A stretch of DNA of 36,519 bases from Chlamydiia bacterium (GCA_020440555.1 JAGRNW010000007.1:1-36519); one strand, 5' to 3'. Counted from the stretch's first letter, positions 8,070 through 16,611 are shown. Notes: generated by a model not told the origin, from the letters alone. Translations and numbers: made by a program.

Positions 8070-9815
8070 TTGTTTTCTAAAATAAAGAATTATATTCCAA
8101 AATCGATTCTTTGCCTCAGAGGGTATGGATTCTCCTCTTTCTCATCTGATGTGATTGCCGGCTCTACAGTAGGAATCTTGGCCTTTCCATTGGCAATGGC
8201 CTATGCTATTGGTGCAGGCGTCGCGCCCGAACGTGGGCTTTTTACTGCCATTGTTGCGGGAATGTTGATCTCCCTTCTGGGAGGAAGTCGTGTACAGATT
8301 GGGGGCCCTGCTGGGGCTTTTGTTGTGGTTCTCTATGACATTATGGCCCGTCATGGGTATGAGGGGCTGGCGATTGCAGCCATTGTAGCAGGGGTCATTT
8401 TGATCTGTTTTGGGTTTGCTGGTCTAGGAACCTATATCAAGTATATCCCCTATCCTGTAATCACTGGACTGATTACAGGCATTGCCGTTGTCATCTTCTC
8501 CTCTCAGATCAAAGATTTCTTTGGCCTCGATATGGGGGAGTTACCTGCCTCTTTTAAAGCTAAATGGTCGGCTTATTTCAATCACCTCACGACCTGGGAT
8601 CCTACCACCTTAGGTATGGGAATCGGTTCATTGGGCCTCATTATTTGGTTTCGTAGATTTCGTCCACAAATTCCCGGGGCAATCATCACACTGGCAATTG
8701 CCTCTCTGTTCACGTGGGCCTTCCAACTCGACCTCGCTACGGTCGGAAATCGTTACGGAGAAATCCCCAGAGTCTTACCTACACCTTCTTTTCCCTCCAT
8801 CTCCTTCGACCAGGTGATTGCCCTTTTTCCCGACGCTCTTACGATCGCTCTCCTAGCCGGAATTGAATCACTTTTGTCAGCAGTCGTCTCAGAGGGGATG
8901 ACGGGATGGAAGTATCAATCAAACACAGAGCTTGTTGCCCAAGGATTGGCCAATATTGGAAGTGTAATTTTTGGAGGAATCCCTGCCGCTGGAGCAACAG
9001 CCCGAACGGCCGTGAATGTCAAAAGTGGAGCGAAAACCCCCATTTCGGGAATGATCCACTCGGGAATGATCTTTTTGATCATGTATTTGTTTGCTCCTCT
9101 CGTAAGCTATATCCCTCTAGCCGCTCTGTCAGCCGTTTTGATCATGATCTCCTGGGGCATGAGTGAGCTTCATCACTTTTTCCATCTCTTTTCAGCCCCT
9201 AAAAAGGATATCCTTGTACTGGTGACTGTTTTTACTCTCACTGTCTTCGCTAATATGACAGTGGCAGTGCAAGTGGGAATGATTTTAGCTGCTTTTCTAT
9301 TTATGAAACAGATGAGCGATCTCTCTGATGTGGTTTCTGTGGCACCCTATTTCAGAGATGATGAAGAAGATGAGAGTCGGGTCGATCCTGAGGCAATTAA
9401 TAAGGGAGACGTCCCAAGTGGTGTCGAAATTTACGAGATCAATGGCCCTTTTTTCTTCGGAGTGGCTGATAGGCTTAAAAATCTTCTAAATGATCTTGAA
9501 ACTCCTCCGACCGTCTTTATCCTAAGAATGCGTAAGGTTCCCACGATTGATGCCTCAGGGATGCACGCTCTCGAAGAATTTTTTCTCGAATGTCGGCGAC
9601 AACGCACTTTATTCATTCTGGCCGGAGTGAAGAAAAAACCTCTCAAAGATCTCCAACGATTTCATCTTGATGAACTAATCGGAGAAGAACATATCTTTGC
9701 CCATATTACTTCCGCTCTCGCATTTGTTAAAGATTTGCTCGATTCACACAAAAAAGAACATCAAACCACGGGTTCAGATTTAACAATTGCATCAAATTCT
9801 TCTTCAGAAAGATAA
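8070..9815 (+). CDS. sulP: SulP-family anion transporter with STAS domain
   Basis: A 581-residue inner-membrane transporter of the SLC26/SulP family. These move sulfate, bicarbonate, dicarboxylates or other anions, so the substrate is not assigned. The N-terminal SulP signature is clear ([20 protein letters not shown], then [19 protein letters not shown]). About twelve hydrophobic segments run to residue 430, with the conserved [10 protein letters not shown] and [15 protein letters not shown] regions. A C-terminal STAS domain occupies about residues 450-560 ([26 protein letters not shown]). The start is TTG at 8070, supported by AAAGGG about 8 bases upstream; no ATG is available in frame near the N-terminus. 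The last 55 bases overlap the end of fumC on the other strand. Confidence 0.95.
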   Translation: MFSKIKNYIPKSILCLRGYGFSSFSSDVIAGSTVGILAFPLAMAYAIGAGVAPERGLFTAIVAGMLISLLGGSRVQIGGPAGAFVVVLYDIMARHGYEGLAIAAIVAGVILICFGFAGLGTYIKYIPYPVITGLITGIAVVIFSSQIKDFFGLDMGELPASFKAKWSAYFNHLTTWDPTTLGMGIGSLGLIIWFRRFRPQIPGAIITLAIASLFTWAFQLDLATVGNRYGEIPRVLPTPSFPSISFDQVIALFPDALTIALLAGIESLLSAVVSEGMTGWKYQSNTELVAQGLANIGSVIFGGIPAAGATARTAVNVKSGAKTPISGMIHSGMIFLIMYLFAPLVSYIPLAALSAVLIMISWGMSELHHFFHLFSAPKKDILVLVTVFTLTVFANMTVAVQVGMILAAFLFMKQMSDLSDVVSVAPYFRDDEEDESRVDPEAINKGDVPSGVEIYEINGPFFFGVADRLKNLLNDLETPPTVFILRMRKVPTIDASGMHALEEFFLECRRQRTLFILAGVKKKPLKDLQRFHLDELIGEEHIFAHITSALAFVKDLLDSHKKEHQTTGSDLTIASNSSSER

Positions 9816-11137
9816 CCCATTTCTAACGCTGCCTCTTTTAAAGTGAGATTTTTGTGACAAGCGCATAAAGCGATGGCCGCTGCTTTATCGTACCCAATTT
9901 TTGGAACAAGGTTGGTCACAAACATCAGTGAGCGCTTAAGGTCAAAAGTGATCTTCTCCCGATTAGGGCGCAGACCCACTACAAGATAATCAGTAAATGA
10001 ACGACAGGCATCGGAAAGAATAGAGACTGAATGGAGAAAGTTATAAATAATTAATGGTTTATAAACATTGAGTTCAAAATTGCCTCTAGAACCGGCAATG
10101 GAAATGGCAGCATCATTTCCCATCACTTGAGTACACACCATGATCATTGCTTCACACTGAGTGGGATTGACCTTACCTGGCATCATCGATGAACCTGGTT
10201 CATTTTCGGGAAAATACAGCTCCCCAAATCCACATCTAGGGCCGGATCCCATCCAGGAAAGATCGGTGGCAATCTTAATGAGCGAAGCCGCTAACGTTTT
10301 TAGTATCCCGCTGGCAAAGACTAAGGGATCATGAGAAGCCAAAGCCGCAAATTTGTTGGGAGCAGAGACAAATTCAAGTCCTGTGATTTCGCTTATTTTG
10401 GCAATCATATTCTCAGCAAACCCTGGCTCAGCAAGAAGGCCTGTCCCTACGGCTGTTCCACCAATGGCAAGCTCCGATAATCGGGGAAAGGTACAGGCAA
10501 TCCGTTCAAGATCCTGGTCGAGTTGCTCAACGTATCCGGAAAATTCCTGTCCCATGGTGATGGGAGTAGCATCCATAAGGTGAGTCCTCCCCGTTTTAAC
10601 TACGTCGGCAAACTCTTGACTCTTCTCAAAGAGAGCCATACGCAGCTTCTTTACCATTGGAAGAAGATGAATTTTTAACGCCTCTTTTGCAGCGATATGC
10701 ATCGCCGTTGGAAATGAATCGTTGGTTGATTGAGATTTATTGACATCATCATTAGGATGTATGGGGATTTTGCTCCCCTTAACTCCTCCTGTAAGTTCAA
10801 TAGCCCGATTGGCGATCACTTCATTGACATTCATATTAGTTTGGGTACCACTGCCTGTTTGCCAAATGGATAAGGGAAATTGATCGTCGAATTTTCCAGC
10901 CACTACCTCTTGGGCTGCTTGGATGATATATTTTGTTTTCTCTTCAGGCAAAAGACCCATTTCCCGATGGACCATAGCAGCTGCTTGCTTAATGATTGCA
11001 ATTGCTCGAATTAGAGAGGGAGGAATTTTGTCATGCCCAATGTTGAAATAAACAAGAGATCTGGCCGTTTGAGCCCCGTAATAAGCCTCTTTGGGAACCC
11101 GTACTTCTCCTAATGCATCTTGTTCTATCCTCTCCAT
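9761..11137 (-). CDS. fumC: Fumarate hydratase class II
   Basis: Iron-independent fumarase of the TCA cycle, interconverting fumarate and L-malate; cytoplasmic homotetramer. The 458-residue protein has the aspartase/fumarase superfamily signature [16 protein letters not shown] around residue 318. The substrate-binding segments [19 protein letters not shown] and [18 protein letters not shown] and the N-terminal [15 protein letters not shown] are also present. It is complete and of normal length. The C-terminal coding region overlaps sulP tail to tail by 55 bases. The start faces the ABC transporter fusion gene across a 59-base gap that contains a strong promoter reading the other way. fumC next to sulP is also the order I recall from C. 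trachomatis (CT855-CT856). Confidence 0.97.
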   Translation of the reverse strand: MERIEQDALGEVRVPKEAYYGAQTARSLVYFNIGHDKIPPSLIRAIAIIKQAAAMVHREMGLLPEEKTKYIIQAAQEVVAGKFDDQFPLSIWQTGSGTQTNMNVNEVIANRAIELTGGVKGSKIPIHPNDDVNKSQSTNDSFPTAMHIAAKEALKIHLLPMVKKLRMALFEKSQEFADVVKTGRTHLMDATPITMGQEFSGYVEQLDQDLERIACTFPRLSELAIGGTAVGTGLLAEPGFAENMIAKISEITGLEFVSAPNKFAALASHDPLVFASGILKTLAASLIKIATDLSWMGSGPRCGFGELYFPENEPGSSMMPGKVNPTQCEAMIMVCTQVMGNDAAISIAGSRGNFELNVYKPLIIYNFLHSVSILSDACRSFTDYLVVGLRPNREKITFDLKRSLMFVTNLVPKIGYDKAAAIALCACHKNLTLKEAALEMGYLSEEEFDAIVKSEPVV

Positions 11138-11138
11138 A

Positions 11139-11167
11139 TTGACACTCGCACTCTATCGCACTATATT
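11139..11167 (+). promoter_or_regulatory. Sigma-70/66-type promoter for the ABC transporter fusion
   Basis: A consensus -35 TTGACA (11139-11144) is separated by exactly 17 bases from a -10 TATATT (11162-11167). It points toward the start codon at 11197 and would give a short leader of about 22 bases. It lies immediately outside the fumC start on the opposite strand. Confidence 0.75.
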
Positions 11168-11196
11168 CAAATCATCATAAAATCTATCCTTACATT

Positions 11197-12948
11197 ATGC
11201 GCAAACTCATTCTTATTACAACTCTTGTTTTTGGATTTCTACTTGGACTGTGGGAAATGATAAGCCATCTCACAGATAGGTTGAATTTTATTTTACCAAG
11301 ACCCTCTTTGATTTTTGAGGCCCTTATTGAAAATGCCCCCCGTCTTCTATTCCATACTTCTGTGACTTTAAAGGAGATGTGCTTGGGGTTTGTTCTGGCT
11401 CTGATTGTCGCTTTTCCGCTCGCTTGGCTGATGCTCACTTACCGCACCTCTCGCGCTCTTCTTCAACCCCTCTTTATTGTCATCCAATGTGTTCCCATGT
11501 TCACTCTAGCTCCCATCATGGTGATTTGGTTTGGGTGGGGATTCACTGCCATTGTTGTTCCCACAGCACTGATGATTTTTTTTCCTCTGACTCTCAATAT
11601 TTATCAAGGACTCCGCTCCACTCCTAAAAATCTTCTTGAGTTTTTTCAAACTAACCAAGCGACGGCTGTTCAAACCTTTCTTAAATTACAACTTCCCTGG
11701 GCTGTTCCCCATCTCTTTGCCGGTTTTCGTATATCGGCAGCAATTGCAGGTATTGGAGCTGTAGCCGGAGAATGGGCTGGAGCTCAAAATGGTCTGGGAA
11801 TCCTTATGTTAGAAAGTAGACGAAACGTCGATCTTGAAATCACTTTCAGTGCCCTGATTTGCCTCACCCTTTTGAGCTCTTCTCTCTATCTCTTGGTTGT
11901 TTTTTGTGAAAAAATTGCCCTCCCTCCCCGCTCTTTTTTTAAAAAAAGGGAGAAAAGTTTAAAAAAATCTCCCAAAATTGTCCTCACATTTGCTCTTATT
12001 TTCTTTCTTTCTCTGTTTGGAGGAGGATGTGACCAAAAAGGAGTGAGACCCAAAACAAGCGCTACACAAGTTCGCCTTCTTCTCGATTGGCTCCCCAATC
12101 CGAATCATGTTCCTCTCTATGCTGGTATTCAAAATGGATTTTTTCGTGAAGCTGGAATCGATCTTGTGATCAACAAAATGCACGAAGAGGGATATGGCAT
12201 CTCTTATCTTACCTCTGACCAGGCCGATTTGCTTGTAAACCATATCCCCGGAGTTTTGCATTCCATGGCACGCGGGGCACAAATTAAAGTGGTAGGAATT
12301 CTTATCGATACTCCTTTGCGTGGACTCATTTACAGGGATGATCCCACGATTAAACATCCCTCTGATCTCAGTGGTAAAATTCTTGGCTATTGTGTAGGAG
12401 GTCCCAATACATCATTTCTCAATACACTCCTTGAACATGGGGAAATTGTTCCAAAGGGAAGGAAAAATGTGAGTGTGGATTTAATTTCCTCCCTTGGAAA
12501 TCGAAGCGTCGACTTTATTTATGGAGGGTTTCGTAATATTGAACCCGCTCAATACGCTTCACTTGGCATCACAACCAAAGAATTTTCCGTTGAAAATCTG
12601 GGGGTTCCTAGTTACGCTGAAATGATTGTAATTGCAAAAGAAGGAAGTCCCTTTTGTGATGAACAATTTATTCATACCTTTCAAAAAACACTTCAAAGAT
12701 GTATCGATTATTGCAAACAACACCCTGAAGCCGCCTTTGCCGATTATCTTAAATGCCATCCAGACAAACGGAACAAAGTAATTGCTTGGGAAAAAAGGGC
12801 GTGGGAGATGACTCTTCCTTTACTAACCGATACACAAACAATTCATTTCGAAAAACTAAAAATCTTTCATGATTGGTTAGTCGAAAAAAAAATCATTCCT
12901 TTCCCACTCAATCTTGAACTTCTAAGAACCTGTTCAAAATCTTGTTGA
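11197..12948 (+). CDS. ABC transporter permease fused to THI5/NMT1-type binding lipoprotein
   Basis: A 583-residue fusion. Residues 1-245 form an ABC permease (BPD_transp_1 type) with about six membrane segments and an EAA-loop region (GLRSTPKNLLEFFQTNQA). After a basic linker, a second hydrophobic segment ends in LFGGGC with C278, resembling a lipobox. Residues 285-575 then match periplasmic NMT1/THI5-like proteins that bind thiamine-pyrimidine precursors or related compounds (LLLDWLPNPNHVPLYAGIQNGFF, GYGISYLTSDQADLLV). The gene therefore covers permease plus tethered binding protein (ThiX+ThiY roles) of a pyrimidine or similar importer. No ATPase (ThiZ) gene is adjacent. The position beside fumC matches C. 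trachomatis CT854, remembered as an ABC permease. The 3' end overlaps the truncated RHS frame by 7 bases, so the last few residues may have been altered by that insertion. Confidence 0.85.
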   Translation: MRKLILITTLVFGFLLGLWEMISHLTDRLNFILPRPSLIFEALIENAPRLLFHTSVTLKEMCLGFVLALIVAFPLAWLMLTYRTSRALLQPLFIVIQCVPMFTLAPIMVIWFGWGFTAIVVPTALMIFFPLTLNIYQGLRSTPKNLLEFFQTNQATAVQTFLKLQLPWAVPHLFAGFRISAAIAGIGAVAGEWAGAQNGLGILMLESRRNVDLEITFSALICLTLLSSSLYLLVVFCEKIALPPRSFFKKREKSLKKSPKIVLTFALIFFLSLFGGGCDQKGVRPKTSATQVRLLLDWLPNPNHVPLYAGIQNGFFREAGIDLVINKMHEEGYGISYLTSDQADLLVNHIPGVLHSMARGAQIKVVGILIDTPLRGLIYRDDPTIKHPSDLSGKILGYCVGGPNTSFLNTLLEHGEIVPKGRKNVSVDLISSLGNRSVDFIYGGFRNIEPAQYASLGITTKEFSVENLGVPSYAEMIVIAKEGSPFCDEQFIHTFQKTLQRCIDYCKQHPEAAFADYLKCHPDKRNKVIAWEKRAWEMTLPLLTDTQTIHFEKLKIFHDWLVEKKIIPFPLNLELLRTCSKSC

Positions 12949-14798
12949 TAGTCTATAAAGTTTACCTTCATCATACATATAATCATGATGACACATCCGG
13001 TAGACTGTGCGAAGAGACTCTGATCGGCTATTGCGGCGATCGTTTCACCGCATATGATGCATCGGGGCGAAGGGCTTTTGTCTCTACGGATTACACAACT
13101 GAGAGCCGGACATATGATGCATTAGGGCATATTCTCTCAGCTGTAAAAGAAGCCGAATTTGCAACAGCGGATAATACTTATGCCTACAATGCCTTGTCCC
13201 AGCTGACTTTAGACAAAAAGACCCGCTTTGCTTACGATTCAATCGATAACAAAATACAGGAAAACAATGAAGTCCTCCTCCACAACACCTTGAATCAACT
13301 CATTCGAGTTGGGCGTATAGAATGTTCCTACGACCCACTTGGCAACCTCAAGCGCAAAGTCCTTGACGGTGAAGAGACGGTGTTGACCCACAACATCCTC
13401 TCTCAACTCATTTCTATTCAAAAATCTGATCAAACTGCGCTCTATTTTTCTTACGATCCCTTTGGCAGGCGGCTTGTCAAAAAAGAGTGTGATATTTCAG
13501 GCAAATATAAAAAAACGCTCTCCCTCTCCCGCAGTTTTTATTTGGGCAACCTTCAGCTAGGCGAACTAGATCAGCAATCACAGATTACAAAACTGCGCGT
13601 TCCTGGATTTAACGGACCAAATATTGCCATAGAGCTCTCCGGAAGAGCCTATGCTCCCCTCCACGACCATGCGGGCAATGTCATTGCCCTCATCGATCCC
13701 GATGCGCGTGAAATTGTCGAAAGCTACACCTACTCGGCATTTGGTCGAGAGACAATCTATGCCAACGGGGCAGAGGTGGCACGATCTGCTGTTGGCAATC
13801 CTTGGAGGTTTGCAGATAAACCTATCGATGAAGAGAGCGAATTGATCTATTTCGGACTCCGCTACTATGACCCTGCTCTCGGCCGCTGGATTTCTCAAGA
13901 TTCTTGCAGGAAAGATGGCCCTAACCTCTACGCCTATTTGCACAACAATCCTATCAACTACATCGATCATTTCGGCTTAGAAACCGATGAGTTTGAAGAA
14001 TATTACTACGGTGATGTCGAAAAGCATTGCTATTGCGAAACACACCGCACCTGCAAACGAGGGGGCGATCTTGATAAAACAATTGGATCTGGACTGCCTA
14101 CCATTAGATACTCCGATACGTTTGAACAACTGTTTGCGGTCCCCTTAAGAATAGATCCTTGGAAGCAGCACTTCATGTACAAATCCTCCAAGGTCTATCA
14201 AGTGGATGGTGAAGAAAGATCCGATCTTGGAATAGGATTTGCCAATGGCATGGGCAATGATTTTGAGAGTGCCCGCGCAAGCGCTGAATATCTTTCTCGC
14301 CTCGCAGGCGGCTATTGCGTACATGCCGTCTATAATGCTACACACGGCCACAGAACCGATCTTTTAGAATGCAAGCTTGGCTTAAGCTTTATTGCCACAA
14401 AACCAGTACGCCTCATCCACCAAATGTGGAATAGCTTTTTTGAGAGGAGTTCCGTCTCTGCCAAATTCTTAATGGTTTGCCATAGCCAGGGAGCCATTCA
14501 TGTACGCAACGCCCTTTTAGATTATCCTCCAGAGCTAAGAAAGAGAATCATAGTCGTTGCTATTGCTCCTGGCGGGTATGTGTATCAACAGAGTTGTGCG
14601 CAGGTCACACATTACCGAAATGCTTCTGTGAGGAGAGATTTCATACCGCGCATCGATCGCAAAGGTGTGGCCAGAAGTAGGGAGACCATTGTAGATGTTG
14701 TTTCGCATCAAGATGCGGGATGGTTTGATCATGGATTTCAAAGTTTGACCTACTATGATGCAATTAAGAATGAAACCCGCAAATATTTAGGCAGATAG
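12942..14798 (+). CDS. 5'-truncated RHS-repeat protein with alpha/beta-hydrolase-like C-terminal tip
   Basis: RHS/YD-repeat polymorphic toxin relic. The frame opens at TTG 12942, overlapping the upstream gene and lacking a ribosome binding site. Residues ~30-345 carry YD repeats (YDASGRRAF, YDALGHI, YDPLGNL, YDPFGRRLVKK) and the RHS-associated core (WRFADKPIDEESELIYFGLR, LRYYDPALGRWISQDS, NNPINYIDHFGL). RHS proteins are usually well over 1,000 residues, so the 5' part is missing. After the core motif, residues 348-618 are a unique tip domain. It contains a nucleophile-elbow-like CHSQGA with S515, flanked by hydrophobic strands, and later histidines H589 and H597 (GWFDHGF). This suggests a serine hydrolase/lipase fold and resembles the chlamydial DUF687-type proteins I recall; enzymatic activity is inference. 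A small membrane-anchored protein gene starts directly after the stop. Confidence 0.85.
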   Translation: MLIVYKVYLHHTYNHDDTSGRLCEETLIGYCGDRFTAYDASGRRAFVSTDYTTESRTYDALGHILSAVKEAEFATADNTYAYNALSQLTLDKKTRFAYDSIDNKIQENNEVLLHNTLNQLIRVGRIECSYDPLGNLKRKVLDGEETVLTHNILSQLISIQKSDQTALYFSYDPFGRRLVKKECDISGKYKKTLSLSRSFYLGNLQLGELDQQSQITKLRVPGFNGPNIAIELSGRAYAPLHDHAGNVIALIDPDAREIVESYTYSAFGRETIYANGAEVARSAVGNPWRFADKPIDEESELIYFGLRYYDPALGRWISQDSCRKDGPNLYAYLHNNPINYIDHFGLETDEFEEYYYGDVEKHCYCETHRTCKRGGDLDKTIGSGLPTIRYSDTFEQLFAVPLRIDPWKQHFMYKSSKVYQVDGEERSDLGIGFANGMGNDFESARASAEYLSRLAGGYCVHAVYNATHGHRTDLLECKLGLSFIATKPVRLIHQMWNSFFERSSVSAKFLMVCHSQGAIHVRNALLDYPPELRKRIIVVAIAPGGYVYQQSCAQVTHYRNASVRRDFIPRIDRKGVARSRETIVDVVSHQDAGWFDHGFQSLTYYDAIKNETRKYLGR

Positions 14799-15380
14799 AT
14801 GAAAAGAATTATATTATTTTTTGTTGGCATTTCTATCACATTTTTAATAGTTTCATTGTTTTGTAATCAAAACAAATATGAGATCTCTCCTCGAGAAAAA
14901 GCTGTGAATACTGCAGTAGGGTATAATATCAAATTTATTCGGGATAAATATAAATTGATGCCTTTTGGGACTACTATTGCAATGCCTGAAGGTGATATCC
15001 AATACCTTGAACTTAAATTTCAGATGTATGGACCTCTAAAAAAGGGTAGGTTAAGAAAGATGCTGATCGAAGTAGCAAATGATTTTCTTAATAACCTTAA
15101 TCATAATATGGAGCTATGTGCTTTTTTAGATAAGGGCAAATTAGATATCAAAGAAATTGGTATTGAATTTTTTTTGATAGATAGATGTGGCAAAAGCCTT
15201 GACCATCCAAACATTGCCATTGCATCCATATCAAAGGGAATATTGGAATATTTAACTCTAGCAAATAATGAAGAGAACTTTCGAGATTTCGTATCGAAAG
15301 AACAAGAATCTTTTGAGGAAGCTATGCAAATTCTCCAATTCCATAGTTCCGGTGATATCCCCTCAGAGCAGTATAGGTAA
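14799..15380 (+). CDS. Small membrane-anchored protein next to RHS tip, possible immunity protein
   Basis: A 193-residue protein whose ATG follows the RHS stop codon without any gap. It begins with a single hydrophobic anchor (KRIILFFVGISITFLIVSLF) followed by a cysteine at about residue 22. It could be an uncleaved anchor or a lipoprotein signal; the rest would be periplasmic. The remainder is mixed alpha/beta with no motif I recognise. The gene is visibly more AT-rich than the RHS core before it. Position and topology are those expected of an immunity protein neutralising the RHS tip, but this is inference from context only. It might alternatively be an unrelated orphan hypothetical. Confidence 0.7.
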   Translation: MKRIILFFVGISITFLIVSLFCNQNKYEISPREKAVNTAVGYNIKFIRDKYKLMPFGTTIAMPEGDIQYLELKFQMYGPLKKGRLRKMLIEVANDFLNNLNHNMELCAFLDKGKLDIKEIGIEFFLIDRCGKSLDHPNIAIASISKGILEYLTLANNEENFRDFVSKEQESFEEAMQILQFHSSGDIPSEQYR

Positions 15381-15402
15381 AATATGACTCACGTCTATCC
15401 AA

Positions 15403-16311
15403 TCAATTTGAAACCTCCGCCTGAAAACAAAAATTAGGAAAAATTTTAGGATAATTGTGCTTGCAGAGAGTCATCATCCCAATGAAGCCAGCGATATAGG
15501 CCGAACGAGAGCCTGCTCCGTTCATCAGTCCAAATAACCCCCTTTCTTGAACCAACTGAGAAAGTGTTTTCCATGTGGAAGGTCCCCTTAAATTGGCCTG
15601 CATGACTGTCCTCACGCAATCGAAAGGAGTTGAAATATATCCAACCAAGGCTCCACATCCAGCCCCTGCAACTAATTGTGTTACAATTGGATGCTTTTTC
15701 CATGTTTTTGGTAAAATTTGATTCACCAGTCTCACGCACACATCATTAAACCAGCAAACACCTCCCGTATAAAGGACTGCGCGTCCTCCTAGTGGAACGA
15801 TTCCTCTTACAAATCCCTTCCAGCCAGCTTCTATCCAAACAAGAGAGATTGTCTCAAGTATTGAAGGTTGCTTATATACTTTTCTAAAAGTTTGCTTTTG
15901 AACATAGGTCACTTCAATAGCATTATTCACAGGAAGGGCCAAAAGCGCCCCATAAACTGTGGACAAAAAACCCTGCCAAGCCGTGAGAGGACTTTGTCCC
16001 TCATTGGTCATGATTTTTCGAACATACTGAGTAGCAGCAAACGTAATCCCATTAACTGGAATAGCCCCAAGAATATGGGTAAATCCAGCACGATAGTAAA
16101 AACGAAGAATCTTAAAAGAATTTTTCATAAAACCTTGTTTGCCCAAGCGAACAGCTTCGATGGCAGAAAGTTTTCTCCCATAAACCATCAATTCAGTTTT
16201 TAAAGTTGAAATCCATTGAACCGTCAGAATGGTTGTGGTTGAGCACAAGGGGCCGAGCAATCCGGCAGCAAAAAAATTTAATTGTTCATGTTGAGGGGTA
16301 ATTGTCATCAT
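15403..16311 (-). CDS. Eukaryotic-type mitochondrial carrier family protein
   Basis: A 302-residue protein with the threefold ~100-residue repeat of mitochondrial carriers (SLC25). Repeat 3 is clearest: P229-F-D231-C-V-R234 fits PxDxxR, followed by an ERGLFGLMNGAGSRSA helix-turn segment. Repeat 2 has WKGFVRGIVPLGGRAVLYTG at 164-183 and a degenerate PVNNAIEVTYVQKQ at 127-140. Repeat 1 has FYYRAGFTHILGAIPVNGIT at 71-90 and a strongly degenerate first signature. Such carriers exchange nucleotides or metabolites across the mitochondrial inner membrane and are very rare in bacteria. The precedent is Legionella LncP, a secreted effector that inserts into mitochondria. A GGAGA ribosome binding site precedes the ATG. 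No Sec signal is visible. Transport substrate and location (own envelope, host mitochondrion or inclusion) are unknown. The gene lies in the accessory island between the RHS remnant and the intron remnant. Confidence 0.88.
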   Translation of the reverse strand: MMTITPQHEQLNFFAAGLLGPLCSTTTILTVQWISTLKTELMVYGRKLSAIEAVRLGKQGFMKNSFKILRFYYRAGFTHILGAIPVNGITFAATQYVRKIMTNEGQSPLTAWQGFLSTVYGALLALPVNNAIEVTYVQKQTFRKVYKQPSILETISLVWIEAGWKGFVRGIVPLGGRAVLYTGGVCWFNDVCVRLVNQILPKTWKKHPIVTQLVAGAGCGALVGYISTPFDCVRTVMQANLRGPSTWKTLSQLVQERGLFGLMNGAGSRSAYIAGFIGMMTLCKHNYPKIFPNFCFQAEVSN

Positions 16312-16479
16312 CGTTCTCCGTTGATTAAAATAGTCTTTTCACTTTTGCTTTTTGAAAAAAAACAGGTTATTTGTATCTGAAGTTGAGAAAAACAACCAAG
16401 AAAAACTTCTTTTTGATCTTCCTCTCACTCAATAAATGCAAATGTTTTGCGTAAAGTCCATGATCAAATGAAATTGAAG

Positions 16480-16570
16480 GTGAGTAGACCGGGGGCATTT
16501 CTTCCCCCAGTCTCTCGCAGAACGGTGCGTGAACCTCTCGGCTCACACCGCTCCCATTAGAGAGGGTAAC
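16480..16570 (-). mobile_element. Group II intron 3' remnant (domains V and VI)
   Basis: Read on the minus strand, positions 16553-16520 form a canonical 34-nt domain V. Stem GAGCGGUG pairs fully with CACCGUUC, a two-base CG bulge follows, the upper stem UGAGCC pairs with GGUUCA, and the loop is GAGA (GNRA). The AGC catalytic triad is in its usual place. Just downstream, 16512-16487 forms a 9-bp domain VI stem (GACUGGGGG with CCCCCGGUC). The end is CTACTCAC at about 16480, matching the usual intron 3' end in AY. No reverse transcriptase or 5' domains remain: adk begins within about 40 bases upstream of the remnant. It is a dead fragment marking a past insertion. Confidence 0.85.
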
Positions 16571-16611
16571 ATAAGACATCTTGCATAAGTCAAATAGAGG
16601 CATGAAAAAGT

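Noticed and set aside
12921-12944. Insertion-sequence end at the RHS junction
   Set aside because: The sequence around GAACCTGTTCAAAATCTT looks like some IS termini, but no inverted partner or target duplication was found in the window.
16367-16603. A 78-codon minus-strand open frame beginning MPLFDLCKMSYV
   Set aside because: It runs straight through the group II intron domains V and VI, which are structural RNA sequence, and has no protein-like features; treated as chance.
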